In this document: one piece after another, positions 1-6,872 of the stretch
Layout: every line of letters begins with the position of its first letter
Numbering within the stretch: the stretch's first letter is position 1
Source: JANQRV01 sp964533785
Lineage (GTDB): Bacteria > Bacteroidota > Bacteroidia > Chitinophagales > Saprospiraceae
DNA length: 10,069 bases
Direction of reading: 5' to 3'
NCBI GenBank assembly: GCA_964533785.1
Contig: CAZHNG010000258.1
Span: 1 to 10,069 of the forward strand
Translations under genes and position numbers: made by a program
The notes under the pieces: generated by a model
The model's input: only the letters and a program-made list of their open reading frames with translations
Databases searched by the model: none
What the model was told of the DNA's origin: nothing

Positions 1-2397
1 GGCGAATTCCGTTTCTTCAACGTGGCCGGGACTGACCTGACTGACTCTGATATTGTGCTGGTGTAAATCAATCCGCATGCCTTTTGTCAGCGCTTCCACT
101 GCAGACTTTGTTGCGCAGTATACATTTCCATTTGGATAAACTTCTTTACCTGCAATTGAGCTTACATTAATGATGTGTCCTTTCTTTAGCTTCACCATTC
201 CCGGTGTAATGACGCGAGTCAAATAAAGCAGGCCTTTTACGTTGGTGTCGATCATTTCTTCCCAATGGTGAAGCTCACCTTCGTGGATGGGGGCAAAACC
301 TTTAGCTTTACCCGCATTATTGACCAGGATAGTGATCTTGCGCCAATCTTCAGGAATAGCCTCATAGGCGGCTTGTACGGCTTCAAAATCCGTAACATCA
401 AAAGGCAAGGTCAAAATTTCGGTATGATATTGCTCCTCTAATTCCTGTTTCAGTTCATCGAGCAATGCTTCTCTACGGCCGTTCAGGATCAGGCGGTAGT
501 TATTTTCCGCAAACAAAATAGCCGTAGCTTTGCCAATTCCGGAAGTGGCTCCGCTAATAAAAACGATATCCTCCTTCAATTCCGGCTTTTCTTCTGCCTC
601 TTGTTGCTCTTTCTCTTCCAGTTGTGCCAGCAACAATTCCTCCAATTGAACGATATTTTTCTTGAGCGCCTCGATGGTAAGCGTTGGTGAGTTCATATCA
701 CCCAGGCTACTGCCGTAAGAACTTACTGCTTTGGTTAAGAAGGTCCGGTCGTTTTCTTCGGTTTTCAAATTGGGATTAATTTCTACCGCCCGTTTGTAGT
801 AATCACCGGCCAAAGGTCGTTGCCCTAACTGATGGTAGAGGGTGGCAATATCAAAATTGGCCATTGGGTGATTCGGTTGTATTTCCAACACCTTCTGGAA
901 GTACTGAATCGCTTTAGATTTGTTGTTGTAGGACTCACTTAACAACTTGGCGTAGCGATACGTCGCATACGCATTCTTAGGATTGCTTTTGATCGCCTCT
1001 TTGAAGTGGGTCGAAGCGAGATCTTTTTGGTTTTCGAAGTTGTTGAGGATGACGGTACCCAGGCGGTAATGGACGCCCTGGTAATCCGGATCGATCTCCA
1101 ATACTTTTTCGTAATAAAAGCGGGCTTTGCCAAAATCCTTATTTTGCTCCGCGATTTTACCCAACATATTGAAAGCGTCGAGATTATCCGGATCGGCCTC
1201 TAGCACTTTTTCCAGTTGGATTTGGGCTTCCCGCAGATCTCTGTTGTCTTTTACCAGCATCAGGGAATAGTGGTAACGTAACTCCGGATCATTGGGGTTT
1301 AATGTTACGGCTTGCGACATCACTTCCAGCGCTTCTTCAATCTGGCCGGAATCAAAATAGTTTAACCCTTGTTTGACCAGTTCAAGTGCTTTTTCCCGGT
1401 CAGTGGTTGAGGCTGGTGTTTCCGCAATATCTTTTTCCTGGTAGGTGATGGCAGGCTCTTCTTCCACCTCTTCCTCAGTATCGATTCCTTCGTGGTTGAC
1501 GTTGGCAGCACTATCTTCTTCTATGATCGAAACCACCGGTGGTTCTTGTTCTTCTTCCGTTTCGGACGTATCGGTATCAATTGGCTCGTTAGTGTCGACG
1601 GGAGATTCAACAGTGGTTACCGGTGCTTCTTCCTTACTTTCATCATCCGGTAACAGACCTATGCCCGGTATGCTTGCCGGATCCACGGGGGAAGCCGTTT
1701 CCAGGTCTTCTTCGGTAATATCGGCTAAAGGTTCTTCGGCAACCTCATCACTTTCGTCAATAACGGTAGGCTGAAGATCTACTGTTTCTTGTTTGCGATT
1801 CTTAAAGGCTTCCCAACCTTTAAAGTCACTAATGAACCGGAAAAACTGTTCGAATTCATTTAAGGAAAATTCAACGTAGCTCAGGTGATTCATGCTCCTT
1901 AACAAACGGAGGAATTCTCCCACTTCACTCGAAATATCCCTGAGCTTTTTCAAGCGGGCGTTCAATTGTTCTTCATTTACATTTTTAATCGTTCGCTTTT
2001 TCCTCCTAAGGTCCAGGTACTGATCTTGCCAGTAATTAATGTATTTTATAATGTCACTGACCCGGTCAAAATGCGTAGGTTCATATTTGAGCTCACCGGT
2101 TTGTTCGTTTTTCTCTACCCCTTCTACCACGATCGGCAAAACTTGTGAACTTTTTTTCTGTAATAATTCGATGCCCATACTCATACACTGGGCGGATTTC
2201 AAAAAATTATCACTTATGATCAACAATATGGGGTCTTCAACATCGCGTAATTGCTCGGCTAAAGTGGGTTCTTCCAGGTTATGGTTGCCATAATAATGTT
2301 TAAATTCAATATCAGCGGGAGATAATTGCGCTTCGATTTCATCAGCAACTGAAAGATTATCAAGACAATATGCGAGAATGATACTATTGTTTTTCAT
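1..2397 (-). CDS. TIR-like / TPR / short-chain dehydrogenase fusion protein (C-terminus outside window)
   Basis: The frame is open from an ATG at 2397 to base 1, giving 799 codons with no stop. Upstream, the frame meets a TAA with no other ATG between, which supports this start. Residues 4-95 look like a TIR domain: strand SIILAYC, then LLIISDNFLKSAQC (58-71) and strand VLPIVV (86-91). Residues about 120-200 are charged and probably helical. Residues about 203-335 are an acidic, Glu/Asp/Thr/Pro-rich linker. Residues about 336-545 form roughly six TPRs with repeated A-x-x-x-[FY]-x-[KQ]-[AV]-[LV]-E-x-[DNQ]-P-[DN]. A short Glu/Gln-rich coiled coil (575-605) follows. From residue 610 there is a classical SDR: GATSGIG (616-622), NNAG (693-696), N719, S747 and YCATK (760-764), nearest in style to YdfG-like dehydrogenases. 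About 50-60 SDR residues should lie beyond the window. The substrate is unknown. It is 51 bp downstream of the thioredoxin-like lipoprotein gene and may share its transcript. Confidence 0.9.
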   Translation of the reverse strand, partial: MKNNSIILAYCLDNLSVADEIEAQLSPADIEFKHYYGNHNLEEPTLAEQLRDVEDPILLIISDNFLKSAQCMSMGIELLQKKSSQVLPIVVEGVEKNEQTGELKYEPTHFDRVSDIIKYINYWQDQYLDLRRKKRTIKNVNEEQLNARLKKLRDISSEVGEFLRLLRSMNHLSYVEFSLNEFEQFFRFISDFKGWEAFKNRKQETVDLQPTVIDESDEVAEEPLADITEEDLETASPVDPASIPGIGLLPDDESKEEAPVTTVESPVDTNEPIDTDTSETEEEQEPPVVSIIEEDSAANVNHEGIDTEEEVEEEPAITYQEKDIAETPASTTDREKALELVKQGLNYFDSGQIEEALEVMSQAVTLNPNDPELRYHYSLMLVKDNRDLREAQIQLEKVLEADPDNLDAFNMLGKIAEQNKDFGKARFYYEKVLEIDPDYQGVHYRLGTVILNNFENQKDLASTHFKEAIKSNPKNAYATYRYAKLLSESYNNKSKAIQYFQKVLEIQPNHPMANFDIATLYHQLGQRPLAGDYYKRAVEINPNLKTEENDRTFLTKAVSSYGSSLGDMNSPTLTIEALKKNIVQLEELLLAQLEEKEQQEAEEKPELKEDIVFISGATSGIGKATAILFAENNYRLILNGRREALLDELKQELEEQYHTEILTLPFDVTDFEAVQAAYEAIPEDWRKITILVNNAGKAKGFAPIHEGELHHWEEMIDTNVKGLLYLTRVITPGMVKLKKGHIINVSSIAGKEVYPNGNVYCATKSAVEALTKGMRIDLHQHNIRVSQVSPGHVEETEFA

Positions 2398-2448
2398 AAA
2401 TACTGCTTTGCTGGGTATACAATTTGATGATAATATAGGAGATTACGG

Positions 2449-3792
2449 TCAATTGAGCAATAAATCCTGGACGGTACTTTTAAATTCTTTACGGAAATCT
2501 TCATATTTGCTTGTCGCCGGCCCCGAAAACCCCGTATGGATCTTTCTGATGTTGTTATTCCGGTCTACAAAGATGAGGGTTGGATAGGCCAAAACATGAT
2601 TTAACATCGGCAACGCTCTTTGCGCCTCTTCTTTATCATATTTTCCCGCCAGTAACACGGTATAGGGAATATTCATTTTTGCTTTATAGCGCTGCAATGC
2701 GTCCATCGATTTATCTTGTTCGTCATAACGCTCAAAGCCTAGTCCTATTACTACTAAATCATCAGAATTTGTTTCTTTAATAAAATCCAAAAGAAAATTC
2801 GTTTGATCACGACAGTTCGGACAGGAGGAAGAAAACAATTGTATAATTTTAACTTTATCTGAAAACTGTTCATCACTCAAAGCAACCATTTGGCCTTCGG
2901 TACTCGTAAAACTAAAATCAAAATCTTCGTATCCCTCTTTGAGGTATGTAAGTTGATTAGGGTCTGCCAGGGTAGACGCCTCATTTTTTTTGGCTTCCCA
3001 TACGGTACGGTAGTGTTTTCCCGATTTAAACGAACCGATCATCGTGCTATCTGGATTGATCTTTGCCTCGAATAAAAAGGCATGACTACCGTCAAAGCAG
3101 GATAAGTACAACTTATTCCCTTGAATAGTACCTTCTAAAAAACGGTAATCGCCGGTTTCGGTGAGAAAAGTGCCCGTCACGTGATTACCCTCCTGTTGAA
3201 ACTCTCCTACAGCCGGATACGGCGTTTCCGTATCGATCTCAAAGCGGGCTTCCCAACGGCCACTAATATCAAAAATGGGTGCTTTCTCAAGAGTGGTAAA
3301 CCGGTGATCCTGACCGTAGCGGGCAACAAATGGAATTTCGTAAGGAACGCCATTCTCCTCCCGATAATTAACGACCCATTTCCCCGCTATTACATTCTCC
3401 TCATAAGAAGCGGAAATATAAGAGTCGAAAACCGGAAATTCAATCATCATTGTATCACTACCCGTCCGGATATCTCTACCGAAACTGATTTGATCCAGCT
3501 TGATCCGTTCTTCAGCATTTTTTAAGATAATGTGAAAAGAAGTGTCATTGTCGTATACGATTTCAAAATTAAAGGGCAGTTCTCCCTGTGATACTTCTTC
3601 AAACTCGAGATTTAATTTTTCGGGTAGGGGTTCCCCCTTTGGATTAGGTGTAATAAATTTTGGATCTAATTCCAGTACACCCCGCCACGGTCCGGGAGCT
3701 ACACTGGAAAACTGATTGGAAAATTCAAAAAAACACCCGCTCAACATTACCAAAAGCATGAAGACCACCCCAACCTTAAAAAGGTGTTGCAT
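2449..3792 (-). CDS. Thioredoxin-fold (TlpA/redoxin-like) lipoprotein
   Basis: This 447-residue protein begins with a signal peptide ending in the lipobox LSGC, with Cys20 as the predicted lipidated residue, so it should be anchored in the cell envelope. Residues about 35-285 are beta-rich and probably contain two related sandwich or lipocalin-like parts (W-x-G-x-L near 36 and GRWEARF near 178). I do not recognise a named domain there. Residues about 295-447 form a thioredoxin fold with the redox motif CPNC (324-327) and a cis-proline in AYPTLIFVDRN (Pro404). By family knowledge this suggests thiol-disulfide exchange in the periplasm or at the membrane. Whether it reduces or oxidises its partner cannot be told from sequence. 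Its ATG lies 2 bp after the stop codon of the upstream DinB-type gene, which suggests coupled translation. No terminator is visible before the downstream TIR-TPR-SDR gene. Confidence 0.88.
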   Translation of the reverse strand: MQHLFKVGVVFMLLVMLSGCFFEFSNQFSSVAPGPWRGVLELDPKFITPNPKGEPLPEKLNLEFEEVSQGELPFNFEIVYDNDTSFHIILKNAEERIKLDQISFGRDIRTGSDTMMIEFPVFDSYISASYEENVIAGKWVVNYREENGVPYEIPFVARYGQDHRFTTLEKAPIFDISGRWEARFEIDTETPYPAVGEFQQEGNHVTGTFLTETGDYRFLEGTIQGNKLYLSCFDGSHAFLFEAKINPDSTMIGSFKSGKHYRTVWEAKKNEASTLADPNQLTYLKEGYEDFDFSFTSTEGQMVALSDEQFSDKVKIIQLFSSSCPNCRDQTNFLLDFIKETNSDDLVVIGLGFERYDEQDKSMDALQRYKAKMNIPYTVLLAGKYDKEEAQRALPMLNHVLAYPTLIFVDRNNNIRKIHTGFSGPATSKYEDFRKEFKSTVQDLLLN

Positions 3793-3794
3793 AG

Positions 3795-4304
3795 CTATGT
3801 ATTGTATTTTTTATTCAAATCAATATTGGCGTAAAAGCCCAGATCAATATCCTTAATCAGTTTAGTCAGTAGGGCTATTTGGGCGGTGTGGTACGAAAAG
3901 TGCTCCACAACGTGTATCATGACCCTGATCGCGGACATCTTGTAGGCTTGCACTTTATAAATACGCAACAACTCAGCGGCATCAACTTTTAACATCGTTT
4001 CCTTAGCCAAGGATACGGTCTCAACCAGTTTTTCCCTCAATTCAGTTTTCGTAAAACCGCCGCGCGTTAAAAATTCCCGGTCGCGATCCCGCTCGTCCGG
4101 CAATTCCCCTAAAGTCGCTACGGCATACTGTGTGATATTTCCGCACAAATGCAATATCTGATTGCCAATACTGTTGGTGTTTGCATTGGGAGCCCACCAA
4201 ATTTTGTCATCCTCTATCTGTTCTAAACATTGGGATACTTTGTCCAGGTTTTCGTCCATTCGTTCAATGCAGCCGGCAATGAATTCTTGCGTAATTTTCT
4301 CCAT
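3795..4304 (-). CDS. DinB-superfamily protein (DUF1572-like)
   Basis: This 169-residue soluble protein has the layout of the DinB/YfiT four-helix metal-binding superfamily. The motif SIGNQILHLCGNITQY carries His52 in the second helix. The motif HVVEHFSYHTAQIALL carries His131, His135 and His139 in the last helix. His52, His135 and His139 are the likely metal ligands. The pattern fits the DUF1572 subgroup best. Members include bacillithiol- and mycothiol-dependent transferases and many proteins of unknown function, so no reaction is assigned. The gene is 30 bp downstream of the conserved hypothetical gene and 2 bp upstream of the thioredoxin-like lipoprotein gene, so co-transcription with a redox protein is likely. 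Despite the family name there is no evidence for a role in DNA damage. Confidence 0.87.
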   Translation of the reverse strand: MEKITQEFIAGCIERMDENLDKVSQCLEQIEDDKIWWAPNANTNSIGNQILHLCGNITQYAVATLGELPDERDRDREFLTRGGFTKTELREKLVETVSLAKETMLKVDAAELLRIYKVQAYKMSAIRVMIHVVEHFSYHTAQIALLTKLIKDIDLGFYANIDLNKKYNT

Positions 4305-4334
4305 CCTGTAAGTGATTAAAAGGAATCTCCTACT

Positions 4335-4877
4335 CTATTTAGACTTTTCGCCTACAAAATAGTCTTCCTTATATTTAAAAAGTACGTTAAAGGTTGTCAG
4401 GCTTCCGTAAATTCTGGTGATGTATTGCTGAAGATTTACTTTTTCTTCGTCGCTCAGGTTTTTACTGCTGTTGATACGTTGTTCCATTACCCGTAGGCGG
4501 TCGCGTACCATAACGATTTTGTGGAAAAAGCTATCAATGGGAATTTCCTTGGATTTTAAACTTTCATCGGCCGGTTTTAGCAACAAAACGCCGCCATCCC
4601 AGCGATCTCCCAGCTCAATTACTTCTGAAATATCCGAAAATTGCCGCAACACTTTCGCCAGTGATTTCTCTATTTCGGTAAAAGTGACCGGTGCTTCCGC
4701 CTCAATGGCTTCAATGACTTCCCAATCTTTATAATCTTTACCAACCATTTTGATGCCGTATACCATAAAACATACTTCGTAAGCGGCCTGATGCAAACGA
4801 ATGACTACACCGTCTCCAAAAGCCGGATGCTTCACCCGCGATCCGATACCTAACAATTGTAAATCTGTTGTTACCAT
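4335..4877 (-). CDS. Conserved hypothetical protein with SH3/Tudor-like N-terminal motif
   Basis: I cannot give this 180-residue protein a function. Residues about 11-57 contain GSRVKHPAFGDGVV followed by alternating strands and KDWEVIE. This resembles the small SH3/Tudor-like barrel with the V-x-H-x-x-F-G-x-G-x-V signature seen at the C-terminus of UvrD/PcrA helicases and in CarD-like proteins. In those proteins the module binds protein or nucleic acid. Residues about 60-85 are helical. Residues about 88-180 (WDGGVLLLKPAD, FFHKIVMVRDRLRVMEQRIN, YITRIYGSLTTFNVLF) look compact and well conserved in character, with charged helices. There are no membrane segments or signal peptide, so it is probably cytoplasmic. 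It starts 68 bp after the symporter gene and ends 30 bp before the DinB-type gene, on the same strand. Confidence 0.8.
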   Translation of the reverse strand: MVTTDLQLLGIGSRVKHPAFGDGVVIRLHQAAYEVCFMVYGIKMVGKDYKDWEVIEAIEAEAPVTFTEIEKSLAKVLRQFSDISEVIELGDRWDGGVLLLKPADESLKSKEIPIDSFFHKIVMVRDRLRVMEQRINSSKNLSDEEKVNLQQYITRIYGSLTTFNVLFKYKEDYFVGEKSK

Positions 4878-4945
4878 TTATTGTGGATTAAGGTTGAGAA
4901 TTCCGAATCGATCATGAGCAGTAGAGCACTCCTATTTAAGCTAAT

Positions 4946-6406
4946 CTACAACTGCTCCATTAACTCCTTTTCAATCTCCGTCCCCATTGGCCGGTTGTAC
5001 ACCGAAGTATCCAATTCTTTCTCCGATTGAGCAATGATGGTAGAGACCGTAGCATCTCCCGTAACATTTACTACGGTGCGGATCATGTCAAGGATTCGGT
5101 CTACCGGAAAAATAATGGCGATCCAGGCTGGATTTAAACCTACGGACTGTAAAACGACGATCATCATCACCAGGCCCGCACTTGGCACGGCCGCTGATCC
5201 GATAGAGGCCAAAGTAGCGGTCAAAACAATGGTCAACTGTTGAGCCACGCTGAGATCCACCATATGCATCTGGGCCATGAAAACGACCGCCACCGCCTGG
5301 TAAAGACTGGTACCGTCCATATTTACCGTTGCACCAATGGGTAAAACAAAATTCGTAACGTTCTTGGAAACACCGAGGTTATCGCGAACACACTCCATTG
5401 TTACGGGAAGGGTAGCAGCACTTGAACTGGTGGAAAAAGCCAAAAACTGAGCCGGACTTATGCGCTTAAAAAACTCCGGATAGGATAACTTCCTCACAAA
5501 AAGGGTGATGAAAAACGGGTAAAATGCAAATATCATGAAAGCCAACCCCAGCGTCAATACCACCGAATAGCTCAGTAAGCCTTTAAAAATTTCGAGTACT
5601 TCTCCTGGTGTATCCGCCATTTTGGCAATTACTCCGGCCATTAAAGCGAATACAAAGAAAGGGGCCGCCTGCATCACCAGTTCCACCATTTTCAGAAACA
5701 CTTCGTTGATGCCGTTCACTACATCCAGTACCGGTTTCGTCGTCTCCGCTGGTAGTAGCAACAACGTAATCCCAAAAAATATACCAAAGAAAATGACTTG
5801 TAACATTCGCCCGCCATCCGCCAATGCGGCGGTGATATTATCCGGCACAAAATCTACGATAAACTGGAGGGGTCCGGCGTCTTTCAGACTTTTAGCAGCC
5901 TCCATCCTTGCCTGAACCGCTTCGTTCTGTGCTTCCCTGGTGATTTCCTCACTGGCCGTGCTCAATAGTTCAGCGTACTGAGGATCATCCGAATAATTCT
6001 TATTGTCTAAAATCTCTACGCCTTCCGTTTGGTCTACCCATACCTCGTATTTTATCCGGTTTTTTATACGCTGATCTTCTGCGATATAGTCACCGGGTTT
6101 AAGCATATTGACGATCAATAACCCGACGCCTACCGCAGCAACTGTAGTAAAAAGATAGGCGACTAAAGTTTTAGCTCCCATTCTGCCCAGTTTGGAAGGA
6201 TCAGGAAGACTGGCTACTCCACTGATAATGGAAAACAGAACCAACGGAACCGCAATGAATTTTAAAGCCCGGATAAAAATTTCACCAAAAGGATCGATCC
6301 AGTCCAGTGTAAATCTCTTCCATCCCAGATAACTGGCCACAAATGAATAAATAATCCCTAAAATCAAACCGATAATTATCTTCCAGTGCAGTGGTAAGTT
6401 CTTCAT
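4946..6406 (-). CDS. Dicarboxylate/amino acid:cation symporter (GltP/DctA family, DAACS)
   Basis: This 486-residue membrane transporter belongs to the glutamate transporter-like family and should import acidic amino acids or C4-dicarboxylates with Na+ or H+. Hairpin 1 has the serine-rich motif STSSSAATLP (325-334). TM7 has NMDGT (362-366). Hairpin 2 has ASIGSAAVPSAG (400-411). TM8 has Asp436, Asp440, Arg443, Asn447 and Asp451, with the same spacing as D390/D394/R397/N401/D405 of GltPh. Arg443 is the residue that selects an acidic side chain in that family, so an anionic substrate is likely. Glutamate, aspartate and dicarboxylate cannot be told apart. Residues about 105-179, after TM3, form a hydrophilic loop about 50 residues longer than in GltPh. 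The start codon is 22 bp from a MITE-like element that may carry its promoter. It is the first gene of the minus-strand cluster. Confidence 0.95.
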   Translation of the reverse strand: MKNLPLHWKIIIGLILGIIYSFVASYLGWKRFTLDWIDPFGEIFIRALKFIAVPLVLFSIISGVASLPDPSKLGRMGAKTLVAYLFTTVAAVGVGLLIVNMLKPGDYIAEDQRIKNRIKYEVWVDQTEGVEILDNKNYSDDPQYAELLSTASEEITREAQNEAVQARMEAAKSLKDAGPLQFIVDFVPDNITAALADGGRMLQVIFFGIFFGITLLLLPAETTKPVLDVVNGINEVFLKMVELVMQAAPFFVFALMAGVIAKMADTPGEVLEIFKGLLSYSVVLTLGLAFMIFAFYPFFITLFVRKLSYPEFFKRISPAQFLAFSTSSSAATLPVTMECVRDNLGVSKNVTNFVLPIGATVNMDGTSLYQAVAVVFMAQMHMVDLSVAQQLTIVLTATLASIGSAAVPSAGLVMMIVVLQSVGLNPAWIAIIFPVDRILDMIRTVVNVTGDATVSTIIAQSEKELDTSVYNRPMGTEIEKELMEQL

Positions 6407-6418
6407 ACGTATTGCTTT

Positions 6419-6426
6419 TTACAGTA
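6419..6426. repeat. Left target-site duplication TTACAGTA
   Basis: This octamer is identical to 6576-6583 and the pair brackets the 149-bp element exactly. The next outward bases differ on the two sides (TTT against TAG), so the duplication is exactly 8 bp. Confidence 0.7.
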
Positions 6427-6575
6427 TTGGACTTTTGACGCCGGACGCTAGATTTTAGACAACAAAACGCTGATATTCAATGGATATCAATTTTCCATAA
6501 TAAATCAGTTATCCCTGATTGTCAATTAGTTAGAATTTTCAGTTTAACTCCTAGAGTCTAGCGTCAAAAGTCTAG
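6427..6575. mobile_element. 149-bp MITE-like element, full copy
   Basis: The ends are imperfect inverted repeats. The left end reads TTGGACTTTTGACGC and the right end, read on the minus strand, reads CTAGACTTTTGACGC (13 of 15 match). The similarity continues if a 7-bp insertion (CGGACGC) in the left arm is skipped. The octamer TTACAGTA occurs directly outside both ends (6419-6426 and 6576-6583), as a target-site duplication would. Inside are two perfect 6-bp-stem hairpins: TGATAT/ATATCA (6471-6489) and AATCAG/CTGATT (6503-6520). No coding frame is present, so any mobility would depend on a transposase elsewhere. A second copy lies at the right edge of the window. The transposase family cannot be named; an 8-bp duplication fits several IS families. 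Confidence 0.8.
6497..6525 (-). promoter_or_regulatory. Sigma70-like promoter inside the MITE-like element, facing the symporter gene
   Basis: On the minus strand, TTGACA (6525-6520) is followed after exactly 17 bp by TATTAT (6502-6497). That is a full match to the -35 hexamer and 5 of 6 to the -10 hexamer of the classical sigma70 consensus. Transcription would start near 6490, about 85 nt before the symporter ATG. The spacer holds a perfect 6-bp-stem inverted repeat. The main sigma factor of Bacteroidota usually prefers TTTG at -33 and TAnnTTTG at -7, so use of this site in its own host is uncertain, and a chance match in AT-rich DNA is possible. Confidence 0.35.
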
Positions 6576-6583
6576 TTACAGTA
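6576..6583. repeat. Right target-site duplication TTACAGTA
   Basis: This is the direct-repeat partner of 6419-6426, immediately outside the right inverted end of the element. Confidence 0.7.
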
Positions 6584-6772
6584 GGTAAGGTGCAAAATAA
6601 GCAAAAACGAGAGAATAATTCATTGGAGAGGGGGGATCAGGGGGAGCTCTTTTGGTCACTTTTCTTTTTACATCAACGTAAATATAATTTCTAGGCATGA
6701 TTTCAAGGCACTAGGTATGAGTTCTAATTGTTTAGCAAGGTCATAAACGGAAATACGCTTAATTTAAATATT
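6584..6772. other. Intergenic sequence left of the assembly gap
   Basis: No coding region is supported here. It should hold the leader and promoter region of hemE, but I find no convincing TAnnTTTG element. Two G-runs lie near 6630-6645. An imperfect direct repeat, CTAGGCATGATTTC (6691-6704) and CTAGGTATGAGTTC (6711-6724), spaced 20 bp start to start, is the only structure seen. Confidence 0.6.
6691..6724. repeat. Imperfect 14-bp direct repeat, 20-bp period
   Basis: CTAGGCATGATTTC and CTAGGTATGAGTTC match at 12 of 14 positions and start 20 bp apart, about two helical turns. They could be paired operator half-sites upstream of hemE or chance similarity. Confidence 0.35.
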
Positions 6773-6872
6773 NNNNNNNNNNNNNNNNNNNNNNNNNNNN
6801 NNNNNNNNNNNNNNNNNNNNNNNNNNNNNNNNNNNNNNNNNNNNNNNNNNNNNNNNNNNNNNNNNNNNNNNN
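6773..6872. other. Assembly gap of 100 N
   Basis: Exactly 100 undetermined bases, the conventional length for a scaffold gap of unknown size. It hides the 5' end of hemE and the immediate upstream region, so the true distance here is unknown. Confidence 0.98.

Noticed and set aside
1445..1774. Serine-rich plus-strand frame
   Set aside because: It is the antisense shadow of the acidic linker of the TIR-TPR-SDR gene; GAA/GAT-rich coding sequence gives TCN codons on the other strand.
3795..4304. DNA-damage-inducible role for the DinB-superfamily protein
   Set aside because: The family name is historical. The sequence supports only the metal-binding four-helix fold, and the context has no SOS genes or LexA-like site that I can see.
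1..4304. Calling the gene run an anti-phage defence system because of the TIR domain
   Set aside because: No other defence genes are present, the catalytic glutamate is uncertain, and the SDR and thioredoxin-like neighbours do not match a defence type I know.
4878..4945. Rho-independent terminator after the symporter gene
   Set aside because: No GC-rich stem followed by a T-run could be found on the minus strand in this 68-bp gap.
6625..6650. G-quadruplex from the GGGGGG and GGGGG runs
   Set aside because: Only two long G-runs are present; four are needed for an intramolecular quadruplex.
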